Part shown: positions 7,324-12,389 of the stretch, piece by piece
How the letters are laid out: the number at the start of each line of letters is the position of its first letter
How positions within the stretch are numbered: the stretch's first letter is position 1
Origin: an uncultured Synechococcus sp.
GTDB taxonomy: Bacteria; Cyanobacteriota; Cyanobacteriia; PCC-6307; Cyanobiaceae
DNA: 12,389 nucleotides
Direction: 5' to 3'
Assembly (NCBI GenBank): GCA_937975655.1
Contig: CALJTZ010000319.1
Span: 1 to 12,389 of the forward strand
The notes under the pieces: model-generated
The model's input: only the letters and a program-made list of their open reading frames with translations
Database searches by the model: none
What the model was told of the DNA's origin: nothing
Program-made: the position numbers and the translations under genes

Positions 7324-7378
7324 GCGCTGAATGGAGGAACGGCATGGTGCCATCCACTACGAAATGGAGATTCAGCGC
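7324..7378. repeat. Perfect 9-bp inverted repeat enclosing 37 bases
   Basis: GCGCTGAAT (7324-7332) and ATTCAGCGC (7370-7378) are exact reverse complements. The interior contains a smaller ATGG/CCAT stem (7344-7353). On the minus strand it covers the stop codon of the possible His-rich peptide and precedes the riboswitch. No T-tract follows on either strand, so it is not a standard intrinsic terminator. It could be a transcript-end or stability hairpin, or coincidence. Confidence 0.4.
7347..7360 (-). promoter_or_regulatory. Weak NtcA-like site upstream of the guanidine operon
   Basis: On the minus strand the bases are GTA-N8-CAC, one mismatch from the NtcA nitrogen-control consensus GTAN8TAC. 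It lies about 46 bases upstream of the riboswitch. No convincing TAN3T box sits at the usual 22-23 base distance, so support is weak. Nitrogen control of a guanidine operon would make biological sense. Confidence 0.15.
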
Positions 7379-7542
7379 GGCGCCTGGTCGTGGGAATGGT
7401 CGTGATCGTGCTCGTGCTGGGCAGCGGGATTGCCCTGCTGGGTGGCCTGCTGGTGATCAGGATGGGCCATCACAGACGAGGCCAAGGCCACCGCGCAGCC
7501 CAGGGCCAGGGCCAGCAGGGTGAAGGCTTTCTGTTGAAGCAA
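7372..7542 (-). CDS. Possible His-rich secreted small peptide
   Basis: A minus-strand reading frame ends with a convincing signal peptide (residues QQKAFTLLALALGCAVALAS, cleavage after SVMA) followed by a short mature part with seven histidines, including QHEHDHDHSHDQAPR. No ATG fits. TTG 7542 gives 56 residues with a well-shaped signal peptide; TTG 7551 or 7560 are alternatives, and none has a good ribosome site. A His/Asp-rich exported peptide would bind divalent metals such as nickel, copper or zinc. Lying just upstream of a nickel enzyme operon on the same strand, it could have a metal-buffering role, but this is inference. The plus-strand frame across the same bases is its shadow. It could also be non-coding. 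Confidence 0.45.
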   Translation of the reverse strand: MLQQKAFTLLALALGCAVALASSVMAHPDHQQATQQGNPAAQHEHDHDHSHDQAPR

Positions 7543-7713
7543 GGAAGGCAAGGCAAACAACAGGGCGGACCGTACCCAGCCAGGACCAGCCAGCGGGTTA
7601 CAACCAGCACCAAACGAGGCACGCCTCACCAGTGGCAAGCACGCCAGATCGGAGCTATGGAAGGAATGGGTACCCGGCGGGAGGTGTCGCAACCACCAAC
7701 CGCAACCACAGCT
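7543..7713. other. Intergenic stretch with no confident gene
   Basis: Frames on both strands run through this part, but their products are Gly/Arg/Gln-rich or otherwise without recognisable domains, and none has a good start. The plus strand has a possible promoter, TGGCAA-N17-TATGGA (about 7632-7660), upstream of the terminator at 7714-7740. If the His-rich peptide is not real, the gene-free stretch extends from 7302 to 7773. Confidence 0.5.
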
Positions 7714-7740
7714 GGACGCTCCAATCGGGGCGTCCTTTTT
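7668..7740 (+). ncRNA. Candidate small RNA ending at an intrinsic terminator
   Basis: No plus-strand gene ends upstream of the strong terminator at 7714-7740. A plausible -35/-10 pair lies about 10-35 bases before 7668. The roughly 70-base transcript would have an unstructured CA-rich middle (GCAACCACCAACCGCAACC) followed by the terminator hairpin. This is a layout like other short cyanobacterial sRNAs, but without the Yfr1 core ACUCCUCACAC. It is not a recognised family. Confidence 0.25.
7714..7740 (+). terminator. Rho-independent terminator, plus strand
   Basis: GGACGCTCC (7714-7722) pairs with GGGGCGTCC (7727-7735): nine base pairs with one G-T wobble and the loop AATC. TTTTT (7736-7740) follows immediately. 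The T-tract is only on the plus strand, although both neighbouring genes are on the minus strand. Confidence 0.6.
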
Positions 7741-7773
7741 GTGGTGCCCGGCGTAGCACGCAGATCCCATGCA

Positions 7774-7977
7774 TCAGGCCGACGCCACCAGGCGCTGGCG
7801 CACCAGCACGATCTGATCATCAATCAGCTGCCGGGCTGCTTCCAGGCTCGCGGCAGTGCCCATCCATTCACCACTGCAGTGGTGAATCAGAAAGGCGTCG
7901 TCCTGATGCAGTCCACCCACCAGCTGCACCTGGCAACCGCGGTGGGTCCACTGCGGTGGGCTGAAAACCTGTGCCAT
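7774..7977 (-). CDS. Hypothetical protein, 67 residues
   Basis: I do not recognise the family. From ATG 7977 the product begins MAQVFSPPQW, has two cysteines (Cys15, Cys34) and an HHCSGEW segment, and ends in a predicted helix (TAASLEAARQLIDDQIVLVR). There is no signal peptide or membrane segment. It has the composition of a soluble folded protein and lies 70 bases downstream of the thioredoxin-like gene on the same strand, so co-transcription is likely. The frame extends upstream without a stop, but the extra part is Arg/Cys/Pro-rich and overlaps the thioredoxin-like gene, so I kept the internal ATG. Confidence 0.6.
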   Translation of the reverse strand: MAQVFSPPQWTHRGCQVQLVGGLHQDDAFLIHHCSGEWMGTAASLEAARQLIDDQIVLVRQRLVASA

Positions 7978-8047
7978 GGCACATCCATCGGCCAGGGCCA
8001 CTGAACCGCAGCCCCGCTGGCGGTGCAAGAGCCAGCCACGTGCACCC

Positions 8048-8353
8048 TCAGGCCGGCAACAGGGCCGAAAGGCGGGTGCGGAAGTCGCCCTTGGGCATGC
8101 CCCCCTTGAGCTCGCCATGGATGGTGAACTCCCCTTCAGGATCGGTCACCACCAGATAGGTGGGCCAGCCCATCCCCTCCTTGTTGGGGTACTGGGCCAT
8201 CAACACCTTGCGATAGCGGCGGTACACCTCGGTGTCCTGCAGCATCACGCTCACAAAGGTGCAACCCAGCTCGTCGCACACCGTGGCGTCGTAATGGCTC
8301 ATGCGATGGCAGGTGCCGCAGTCTTCCGAGCTGAATTTGAGAACGTGGAGCAT
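8048..8353 (-). CDS. Thioredoxin-like protein with CGTC active site
   Basis: From ATG 8353 the product is 101 residues. It starts MLHVLKFSSEDCGTCHRMS, with the redox pair Cys12/Cys15 after a first beta strand and the cis-proline segment GWPTYLVV (Pro64) in the usual place. It lacks the classical WCGPC motif, so it is a divergent thioredoxin-fold protein, probably a cytosolic thiol-disulfide oxidoreductase. Two more cysteines (26, 31) are present. The frame extends 21 codons further upstream, but that part is Pro/Arg-rich and the internal ATG directly precedes the first conserved strand. It is divergent from the HLIP-like gene at 8455. Confidence 0.88.
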   Translation of the reverse strand: MLHVLKFSSEDCGTCHRMSHYDATVCDELGCTFVSVMLQDTEVYRRYRKVLMAQYPNKEGMGWPTYLVVTDPEGEFTIHGELKGGMPKGDFRTRLSALLPA

Positions 8354-8454
8354 GGGGCTGCGGGACGGCACTGGGGGGAAGTTAGGCCTGGCGCGCCACT
8401 GCTGCACAGCCGGCATTTCTAGGCTGCCTGCACCACCCCGCTCTCCGAGACGCC

Positions 8455-8685
8455 GTGCCCCAACCGCCCAACCCCAAAGACGGCTTTCTCTACGAGCCCA
8501 TCGAGAAATTCGGGGAGGGACTCACCACCCGCAGACCCTGGAACACGGAGGCCCTCACGGGGGTGGAGCGGCTGAACGGGCGGGTGGCCATGCTGGGCTT
8601 TGCAGCGGCCCTGGTGGGGGAACTGCTGAGCGGCAAGGGGATCGTGGGTCAGCTGGCCGCGGTGCTGCACTGGTATCTGGGCTGA
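8455..8685 (+). CDS. High-light-inducible (HLIP/CAB-like) protein
   Basis: The 76-residue product starts at GTG 8455 (GAGA five bases upstream). After a polar N-terminus (PNPKDGFLYEPIEKFGEGLT) it has the chlorophyll-binding single-helix motif: ERLNGRVAMLGFAAALVGE (38-56), with Glu38, Asn41 and Arg43 as pigment-binding and helix-packing residues, then LLSGKG. HLIPs sit in the thylakoid membrane, bind chlorophyll and carotenoid, and protect photosystem assembly under stress. It faces frp head-on, with 8 bases between the stops. A possible -10 TAGGCT lies at 8420-8425. Confidence 0.9.
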   Translation: MPQPPNPKDGFLYEPIEKFGEGLTTRRPWNTEALTGVERLNGRVAMLGFAAALVGELLSGKGIVGQLAAVLHWYLG

Positions 8686-8693
8686 GGCGGCCG

Positions 8694-9020
8694 CTAAAAG
8701 CGGGCCATGGCCGTGATCTTGCCCATCTTTTCGGCGTCCAAGCCCTGCAGTTCATCGAACTGCAGCAGGCCGTCCTTCACCAAGCTGGCAAAGACGAACA
8801 AGATGCCATCCAGGCGGAAATCGAAGCGCCCTTCAATCACGTGGCGCTGGATACTCAGGAAGTCGTGGAGTTGCCACAGCGCATCCACAGACTGCAAGCC
8901 ATCCACTTGCTGGCGAACCGCCGTGATCACCCCATCAATGGCCCGGTCGTAGGCAACGGCGAAGGCGGCTCTCGCCACTTCCTGCTCTTGGTCCGTCCAG
9001 CCAGCCAATGTGGTTTCCAT
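8694..9020 (-). CDS. frp: Fluorescence recovery protein (FRP)
   Basis: From ATG 9020 the product is 108 residues, the usual FRP length. It matches the family core: DALWQLHDFLSIQRHVIEGR (46-65), GILFVFASL (72-80) and a C-terminal KITAMARF. Trp49, His52, Asp53 and Arg59 correspond to the conserved W/H/D/R set needed for activity in the Synechocystis protein. FRP binds the C-terminal domain of photoactivated OCP, detaches it from the phycobilisome and speeds its return to the orange form. The start lies inside the 3' end of crtW (94-base overlap, different frame). The longer in-frame frame upstream is crtW read out of frame, so I used the internal ATG. Confidence 0.93.
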   Translation of the reverse strand: METTLAGWTDQEQEVARAAFAVAYDRAIDGVITAVRQQVDGLQSVDALWQLHDFLSIQRHVIEGRFDFRLDGILFVFASLVKDGLLQFDELQGLDAEKMGKITAMARF

Positions 9021-9751
9021 AACGCAGACCCTATCGCGTAACAATCGCCTCCGCGAGCGCGGCGGCTGAGGGGTAACTGATGCCAAGCCAACTGCGGGTA
9101 AGCATGGTGCTCCCAGTGGTAGCCGAAGTGAAAGCAGGCCAGCAGGGAGAGCCATTCCGGTAGATCCAGACTGATGGCATGGTGCGGATCGCCCGGCTGT
9201 GGGGCCTGGCGGTGGGGCAGATAGGTGCCCACCACGAACAACTGCAGGGAACTGAGCAGCAGGGGAACAGTGCAGAAGAGCAGCACCTGGCCGGGGGTGG
9301 CCACAACCGCCAGCAGGCCCCAACCGCTCAACAGCAGCGCCATCTGGGGGGCAGAGAGGTAGCCCTTCAGAAACCGCACGTACCAGGCCACGGGGGATGC
9401 GGAACCTTCGGTACAGAAATCAGGATCCTGATCCGTGCCAGGGGCACCATGGTGACGCAGGTGATTGCGACGGCAGAGCTCGTAGGGCAATGCGCCATAC
9501 AGGGCCAGGGCCAGGGCCCCGCACCGCTGGTTCCAGCCCGCATGGGCTGGAACCAGCAGGCCGTGCATGGCGTCGTGGCCGACGATGAACAACCCGGTTT
9601 GACACAGGCTGCGCAACAAAACCCCCAGCAGCAGTACTGCTGGGGACAGGTGGGCCAGATCCTGGGCTAGCAGGGCAACCAGGCTGATCGCCCAGCCACC
9701 CAGGATCGCAGCCGCCAGCAACATCCCCTTGAGGGGTGGGGTGCCGATCAA
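8927..9751 (-). CDS. crtW: Beta-carotene ketolase, CrtW type
   Basis: The 274-residue membrane di-iron fatty-acid-desaturase-family enzyme has the three His boxes of CrtW: HDAMH (59-63), NHLRHH (96-101) and HWEHH (212-216), then AWHQLP (222-227). It adds 4-keto groups to beta-carotene, making echinenone/canthaxanthin, the pigment that OCP binds. The frame starts at TTG 9751, whose bases overlap the OCP stop (TTGA). The first ATG (9724) would remove nine residues. The last ~31 residues after KPHWL are read across the frp start and look non-conserved (Arg/Pro-rich), so the native end may have been shorter. Gene order ocp-crtW-frp on one strand supports a shared function. Confidence 0.92.
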   Translation of the reverse strand: MIGTPPLKGMLLAAAILGGWAISLVALLAQDLAHLSPAVLLLGVLLRSLCQTGLFIVGHDAMHGLLVPAHAGWNQRCGALALALYGALPYELCRRNHLRHHGAPGTDQDPDFCTEGSASPVAWYVRFLKGYLSAPQMALLLSGWGLLAVVATPGQVLLFCTVPLLLSSLQLFVVGTYLPHRQAPQPGDPHHAISLDLPEWLSLLACFHFGYHWEHHAYPQLAWHQLPLSRRARGGDCYAIGSALWKPHWLAGRTKSRKWREPPSPLPTTGPLMG

Positions 9752-10701
9752 CGGGCGAACTTGAGCAACTCGGCGGGGGAAGCCAGCAGATCAATGGCCA
9801 CGAAGTAAATCTTGCCGTCGGGGTTGAGCAGGAAACGCCAAGCCACATTCATGCCGATCCCGGCCCCAAACCAGGGGGTCTGCACCTTGCCGGTCACCTT
9901 GATCTGGGTGAACTCACCTTCGGTGGGTTCGGCGTAGCCCCGCTCCGGCAGGAGGCGCAGGTTTTGGCACTCTTCTCGGAAGAAGCGCAGGATCGCCTCG
10001 GTGCCCACGATCGGCTTCTGGAACGGGGCCTGCAGGGCGCCATCCGGCAGGAAAAGCTGGATCAGGTTGTCGAAGTCGTTGGCGTTCAGCAGATCCATGT
10101 AGCTGTTCACCGTGGGATTGATCACCCCCTCGATGAACACCTTCTTGCGCTGCTCTTCCGGCGTGGGAGCCACCACCGGCTCCATCACCCGCTGGCTCTC
10201 ACCCTTGGCGGGGTCATACCCCATGTCCACCACAAAGTTCCGCAGCAGGGTGATCTGCTGACCCTGCTCCACGGTTTTCACGGAGCTGAGAACGGAAGCA
10301 GCATTGGACGAGAGTTGGTAGCCCTCGGGGATCGGGGCCACCAGGCCAGCAGCCATCCACTCGCCCAGCTGATACCAGAAGCCCAGCTTGATATTCACCG
10401 ACCAGGTGGAGTAGGTGCGCCCAATGGGGGTATCGCTGCTATTAGCCAGGTCGCACATCATCTGGCTCTGCTCAGTGAAGCTCATCGCCTTGATCTGATT
10501 GAGCACCGGCTCCGCGAACTGCATGCGGGCAGCACCAGGGGCCGCGATCGTGATCGTGGAACCCATCTCGAGATAGGCATACCAGATTAGAGCCAGTTGG
10601 TCTTCTGCGCTCAGCAGGCGAAAACGCGCGGTGATGGCAGGAACAACGTCCGCCGAGAGGGTGTCAGGAAAGATCTGGGCAGCCTTCTCGAGCGTAAACA
10701 T
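9748..10701 (-). CDS. ocp: Orange carotenoid protein (OCP)
   Basis: From ATG 10701 the product is 317 residues, the standard OCP length. The N-terminal helical carotenoid domain (about 15-165) contains Trp40, Tyr43 and Arg154. A linker (about 166-193) leads to the NTF2-like C-terminal domain with Tyr201 and Trp288, which hydrogen-bond the carotenoid keto group, and Glu244, which salt-bridges the N-domain Arg. All key residues are present. Blue-green light converts the protein to a red form that quenches phycobilisome excitation as heat. The adjacent frp points to the FRP-regulated OCP1 type. The upstream in-frame extension to 10758 covers a palindrome and was rejected. Confidence 0.97.
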   Translation of the reverse strand: MFTLEKAAQIFPDTLSADVVPAITARFRLLSAEDQLALIWYAYLEMGSTITIAAPGAARMQFAEPVLNQIKAMSFTEQSQMMCDLANSSDTPIGRTYSTWSVNIKLGFWYQLGEWMAAGLVAPIPEGYQLSSNAASVLSSVKTVEQGQQITLLRNFVVDMGYDPAKGESQRVMEPVVAPTPEEQRKKVFIEGVINPTVNSYMDLLNANDFDNLIQLFLPDGALQAPFQKPIVGTEAILRFFREECQNLRLLPERGYAEPTEGEFTQIKVTGKVQTPWFGAGIGMNVAWRFLLNPDGKIYFVAIDLLASPAELLKFAR

Positions 10702-10714
10702 CGGCAATAGCCCC

Positions 10715-10737
10715 GTTTGTAAAGGAGTTTTACAAAC
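10715..10737. promoter_or_regulatory. Perfect palindrome 13 bases upstream of ocp
   Basis: GTTTGTAAA (10715-10723) and TTTACAAAC (10729-10737) are exact inverted repeats separated by five bases. It is AT-rich in an otherwise GC-rich region. On the minus strand TTGGTC and TGTAAA lie 18 bases apart and could be a -35/-10 pair, so the palindrome may be an operator over the promoter. It could instead form a hairpin in the ocp leader. It contains GTA-N9-TAC, one base too long for the NtcA consensus. Confidence 0.5.
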
Positions 10738-10848
10738 TCTAGGCCATCGCCGGACCAAATTGGCTATGCGGTGATTGAATCGCGCAGCTCAGCGCCAAAA
10801 GAGCACTGGGTTGCAGCAGGTTCGCGTCCGGCTGCGACTTCACCAGGC

Positions 10849-11052
10849 TCAGGTGGAGGCCAGCGGCTGGGGCAGCCTCACGCTCCAGCGGGACACCTGC
10901 GACAGCGCTTCGCTGCCATCGATGCGGATCAGGCAGCGGCTCGTATCGCCGTGATCACCCTCCCCCACAAACACGGCAGGAACCCAGCCCTTGGAGGAGC
11001 TCAGGTACTCCACCCTGGTGCCAGGGGTGGTGTCGAAATAGGGGGTGTCCAT
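10849..11052 (-). CDS. Hypothetical protein, 67 residues, possible SH3/Tudor-like barrel
   Basis: The product starts MDTPYFDTTPGTRVEYLSSS and continues GWVPAVFVGEGDHGD, then a CLIRIDGS strand and WSVRLP. The alternating strands (GTRVEYL, WVPAVFVG, CLIRID, RWSVRL) suggest a small all-beta domain of SH3/Tudor type. This is inference; I do not recognise the family. It lacks a signal peptide or membrane segment. Its ATG is 9 bases after the stop of the PAP/fibrillin gene, so it is likely the third gene of that transcript. Confidence 0.7.
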   Translation of the reverse strand: MDTPYFDTTPGTRVEYLSSSKGWVPAVFVGEGDHGDTSRCLIRIDGSEALSQVSRWSVRLPQPLAST

Positions 11053-11061
11053 CGGCTGAAG

Positions 11062-11583
11062 CTAGGCCGGGAACATCGGTTCGAGCTCGAGATCGTTGCG
11101 GCGCAGCAGGGCAAAGATGGTGCCCGCATTGCCCCGGCACACCCGCAGCTCTGGGGTGAGCACAGTGATGTCCAGCCAGGCCGGAAAGCTCTGGCGCACC
11201 TGGGCCAACAGGGTGGGGCGAATCTGGCCCAAAGGAGGGCCGATCCAGCCGCCGCGTTCGAAGGTCACGTTGATGCGCTCACCGCCGGCCAGCTCGAGGC
11301 GGGCCACCACGCTCACCGCCGCCAGCGGGCCCAGCGGACCCTTGAGACGCAGCAGGTTCAGGCCGCGCTGCCGCTCGGGGTCCAGCACCTGCAGGTTCTC
11401 GAGCCAAGGGGCCTGCTGCAGCCAGGGTTGCTTGGCACTGCTCCAGCGCAGCTCCCACACACCGCGCAGCAGGGCGCCATCGCGGCTGAGGTTTGCCGGT
11501 TGCTCCCGTTCCAGCTGCTCCACCAGGGCAGGGATCTGGCTGGAGCGGGGCACCTGGCGCAGCAGGTGAAGGAGCTCATCCAT
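11062..11583 (-). CDS. PAP/fibrillin family protein (plastid lipid-associated protein)
   Basis: The 173-residue product has the PAP/fibrillin pattern: an N-terminal helix, then RGVWELRWSSAK (40-51), an internal run of beta strands (SVVARLELAGGERINVTFER, 91-110) and the C-terminal signature LDITVLTPELRVCRGNAGTI (137-156), which matches the family's L-D-x-x-LRxxRGxxGxxF element. These lipocalin-like proteins associate with thylakoid lipid and plastoglobule-like bodies and are linked to photo-oxidative stress tolerance. It overlaps the end of the MAPEG gene by 8 bases, so the two are likely translationally coupled. Confidence 0.85.
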   Translation of the reverse strand: MDELLHLLRQVPRSSQIPALVEQLEREQPANLSRDGALLRGVWELRWSSAKQPWLQQAPWLENLQVLDPERQRGLNLLRLKGPLGPLAAVSVVARLELAGGERINVTFERGGWIGPPLGQIRPTLLAQVRQSFPAWLDITVLTPELRVCRGNAGTIFALLRRNDLELEPMFPA

Positions 11584-11974
11584 GAAGCACCTGGGCGATC
11601 GCCCCCACCAGGGCCATCACCAGCAGCACCACACTGCTGAGGAAGCTGATGCCAAATCCCGGCCCCCGCTTCTCCGGTGCCTGGATGTAGCCCACGGCAT
11701 AGGCAAGCCGGCCGGCCACCCAGAGGATGCCGAGCACCGCCGCCACACTGGCCTGGCTCACGAGGGTGGCCAGCCAGAAGCAGGGGAGGAAGAACACCAG
11801 TTGCTCCAGAGTGTTCTGCTGCACCCGCAGCACCCGCTCAAATTCCGGCGGACCGCTGGTGGCGGGCGGCATCACTTTGTGTTGGAAGCGGGCCTTGCCC
11901 ACCCACAGGGCGGTGCCCTGATAGAGCACGAGGGCCGCCACGCTGATCAACGTGGGGATTGCAAGGCTGGTCAT
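11576..11974 (-). CDS. MAPEG family membrane protein
   Basis: The 132-residue product has four hydrophobic helices (about 5-25, 55-73, 76-97, 108-130). The MAPEG signature region FERVLRVQQNTLEQLVFFLP (45-64) joins the first and second helices, and GRLAYAVGYIQAPEKRGPG (88-106) matches the family's third conserved part. MAPEG proteins are membrane glutathione transferase/peroxidase-like enzymes; bacterial members are mostly uncharacterised. The first gene of a three-gene set with the PAP/fibrillin and 67-residue proteins, it is divergent from the gene at 12042 across 67 bases. Confidence 0.88.
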   Translation of the reverse strand: MTSLAIPTLISVAALVLYQGTALWVGKARFQHKVMPPATSGPPEFERVLRVQQNTLEQLVFFLPCFWLATLVSQASVAAVLGILWVAGRLAYAVGYIQAPEKRGPGFGISFLSSVVLLVMALVGAIAQVLHG

Positions 11975-12041
11975 GGCGAGCAGGAGGCATTCCGATCAGC
12001 CCCACTCTGGCTAGCACTGCGACAGACCCACGCTTACCCCC

Positions 12042-12389
12042 ATGACAGGCCTGCATCGGCGCCACTGGGCTCTCGCCCTGACCCTCGTGGTGCTGGGAGG
12101 TGGATGGGCTGACACCACGGCCGCCTCGGCACGGCCAAATCCAGGCGGCCTGGGGGGCCCACGGTCTGGCCTGGGCGTGCGGCCTGGGGTGGGCGTGGGA
12201 GCACCTGGTGCTGGCCTGTATCGCGGAGTGGGTGCTCCCGGCGTAGGGGCCTGGGGGCGCGGGGGCTACTGGGGCGCGCGCACCTGGAACACCGGCTGGT
12301 ACCGGGTGGCGCCCACCGGCTGGGGGTGGTGGGGGCCAAGCGCAGCGGCCTGGGGCATCAGCAGCCTGGCGACCGCAGCCGCGGTGACC
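12042..12389 (+). CDS. Glycine/tryptophan-rich secreted protein, cut by the right edge
   Basis: From ATG 12042, 116 codons are open to the window end. The product starts MTGLHRRHWALALTLVVLGG, a signal peptide with a likely cleavage after TAASA. It then has low-complexity Gly/Pro/Val-rich sequence (LGVRPGVGVGAPGAG) and a Gly/Trp/Tyr-rich part (WGRGGYWGARTWNTGWYRV). Export to the periplasm or cell surface is likely; the function is unknown. The cross-strand frame over the same bases is Pro/Arg-rich and looks like its shadow. Confidence 0.7.
   Translation, partial: MTGLHRRHWALALTLVVLGGGWADTTAASARPNPGGLGGPRSGLGVRPGVGVGAPGAGLYRGVGAPGVGAWGRGGYWGARTWNTGWYRVAPTGWGWWGPSAAAWGISSLATAAAVT

Noticed and set aside
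7344..7521. Plus-strand short frame with a good GGAGGA ribosome site
   Set aside because: The product is Arg/Pro/Gly-rich and antisense to the His-rich peptide frame; the ribosome-like sequence is likely coincidental.
7390..8004. Plus-strand frame of 204 codons
   Set aside because: The hydrophobic start is the antisense of His codons, and the rest overlaps minus-strand genes and the terminator without any domain.
10771..11640. Plus-strand open frame (289 codons) opposite the PAP/fibrillin and 67-residue genes
   Set aside because: Low-complexity His/Gln/Ala/Gly-rich product; the opposite strand has a family match.
1..12389. CRISPR arrays, insertion sequences, tRNA or rRNA genes
   Set aside because: No regular direct repeats, transposase motifs, terminal inverted repeats or tRNA-like cloverleafs were seen on reading both strands.

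Overview
The window looks like chromosomal DNA of a GC-rich picocyanobacterium of the Synechococcus/Cyanobium type. The evidence is an orange carotenoid protein (OCP) with its fluorescence recovery protein (FRP), a CrtW-type carotenoid ketolase, a high-light-inducible (CAB/HLIP) protein, a PAP/fibrillin protein, and at least three HIP1-like GCGATCGC octamers. The species assignment is inference; no rRNA or tRNA is present.

Left part (1-7301, minus strand): a guanidine-use operon. A guanidine-I (ykkC) riboswitch at about 7211-7301 precedes, in transcription order: a nickel-type guanidine hydrolase (gdmH, 7185-5995), a HypA-like nickel chaperone (5990-5604), a HypB-like GTPase (5593-4883), a glutamine synthetase / gamma-glutamylmethylamide synthetase-like ligase (4886-3528), a NitT/TauT-type ABC importer made of lipoprotein binding protein (3488-2481), permease (2475-1699) and ATPase (1688-918), and a Rieske non-heme iron oxygenase (921 to beyond the left edge) whose start overlaps the ATPase stop. 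The oxygenase carries a one-base frameshift in a short G run. Together these suggest import of guanidine or a guanidino compound, hydrolysis to urea and ammonia, and ammonia (or amine) capture by the ligase. The Rieske enzyme may widen the substrate range.

Middle part (7302-8690): a short intergenic region with a possible His-rich secreted peptide, an inverted repeat and a plus-strand intrinsic terminator that could end a small RNA. Then come a small hypothetical gene and a thioredoxin-like gene on the minus strand, and a divergent HLIP-like gene on the plus strand.

Right part (8694-12389): the photoprotection cluster ocp-crtW-frp, minus strand and overlapping. Upstream of it lies a three-gene minus-strand set: MAPEG membrane protein, PAP/fibrillin protein and a 67-residue hypothetical. 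A divergent glycine/tryptophan-rich secreted protein runs off the right edge. The OCP makes and binds its ketocarotenoid with CrtW's help and FRP resets it, so this cluster looks like a complete OCP-quenching module.
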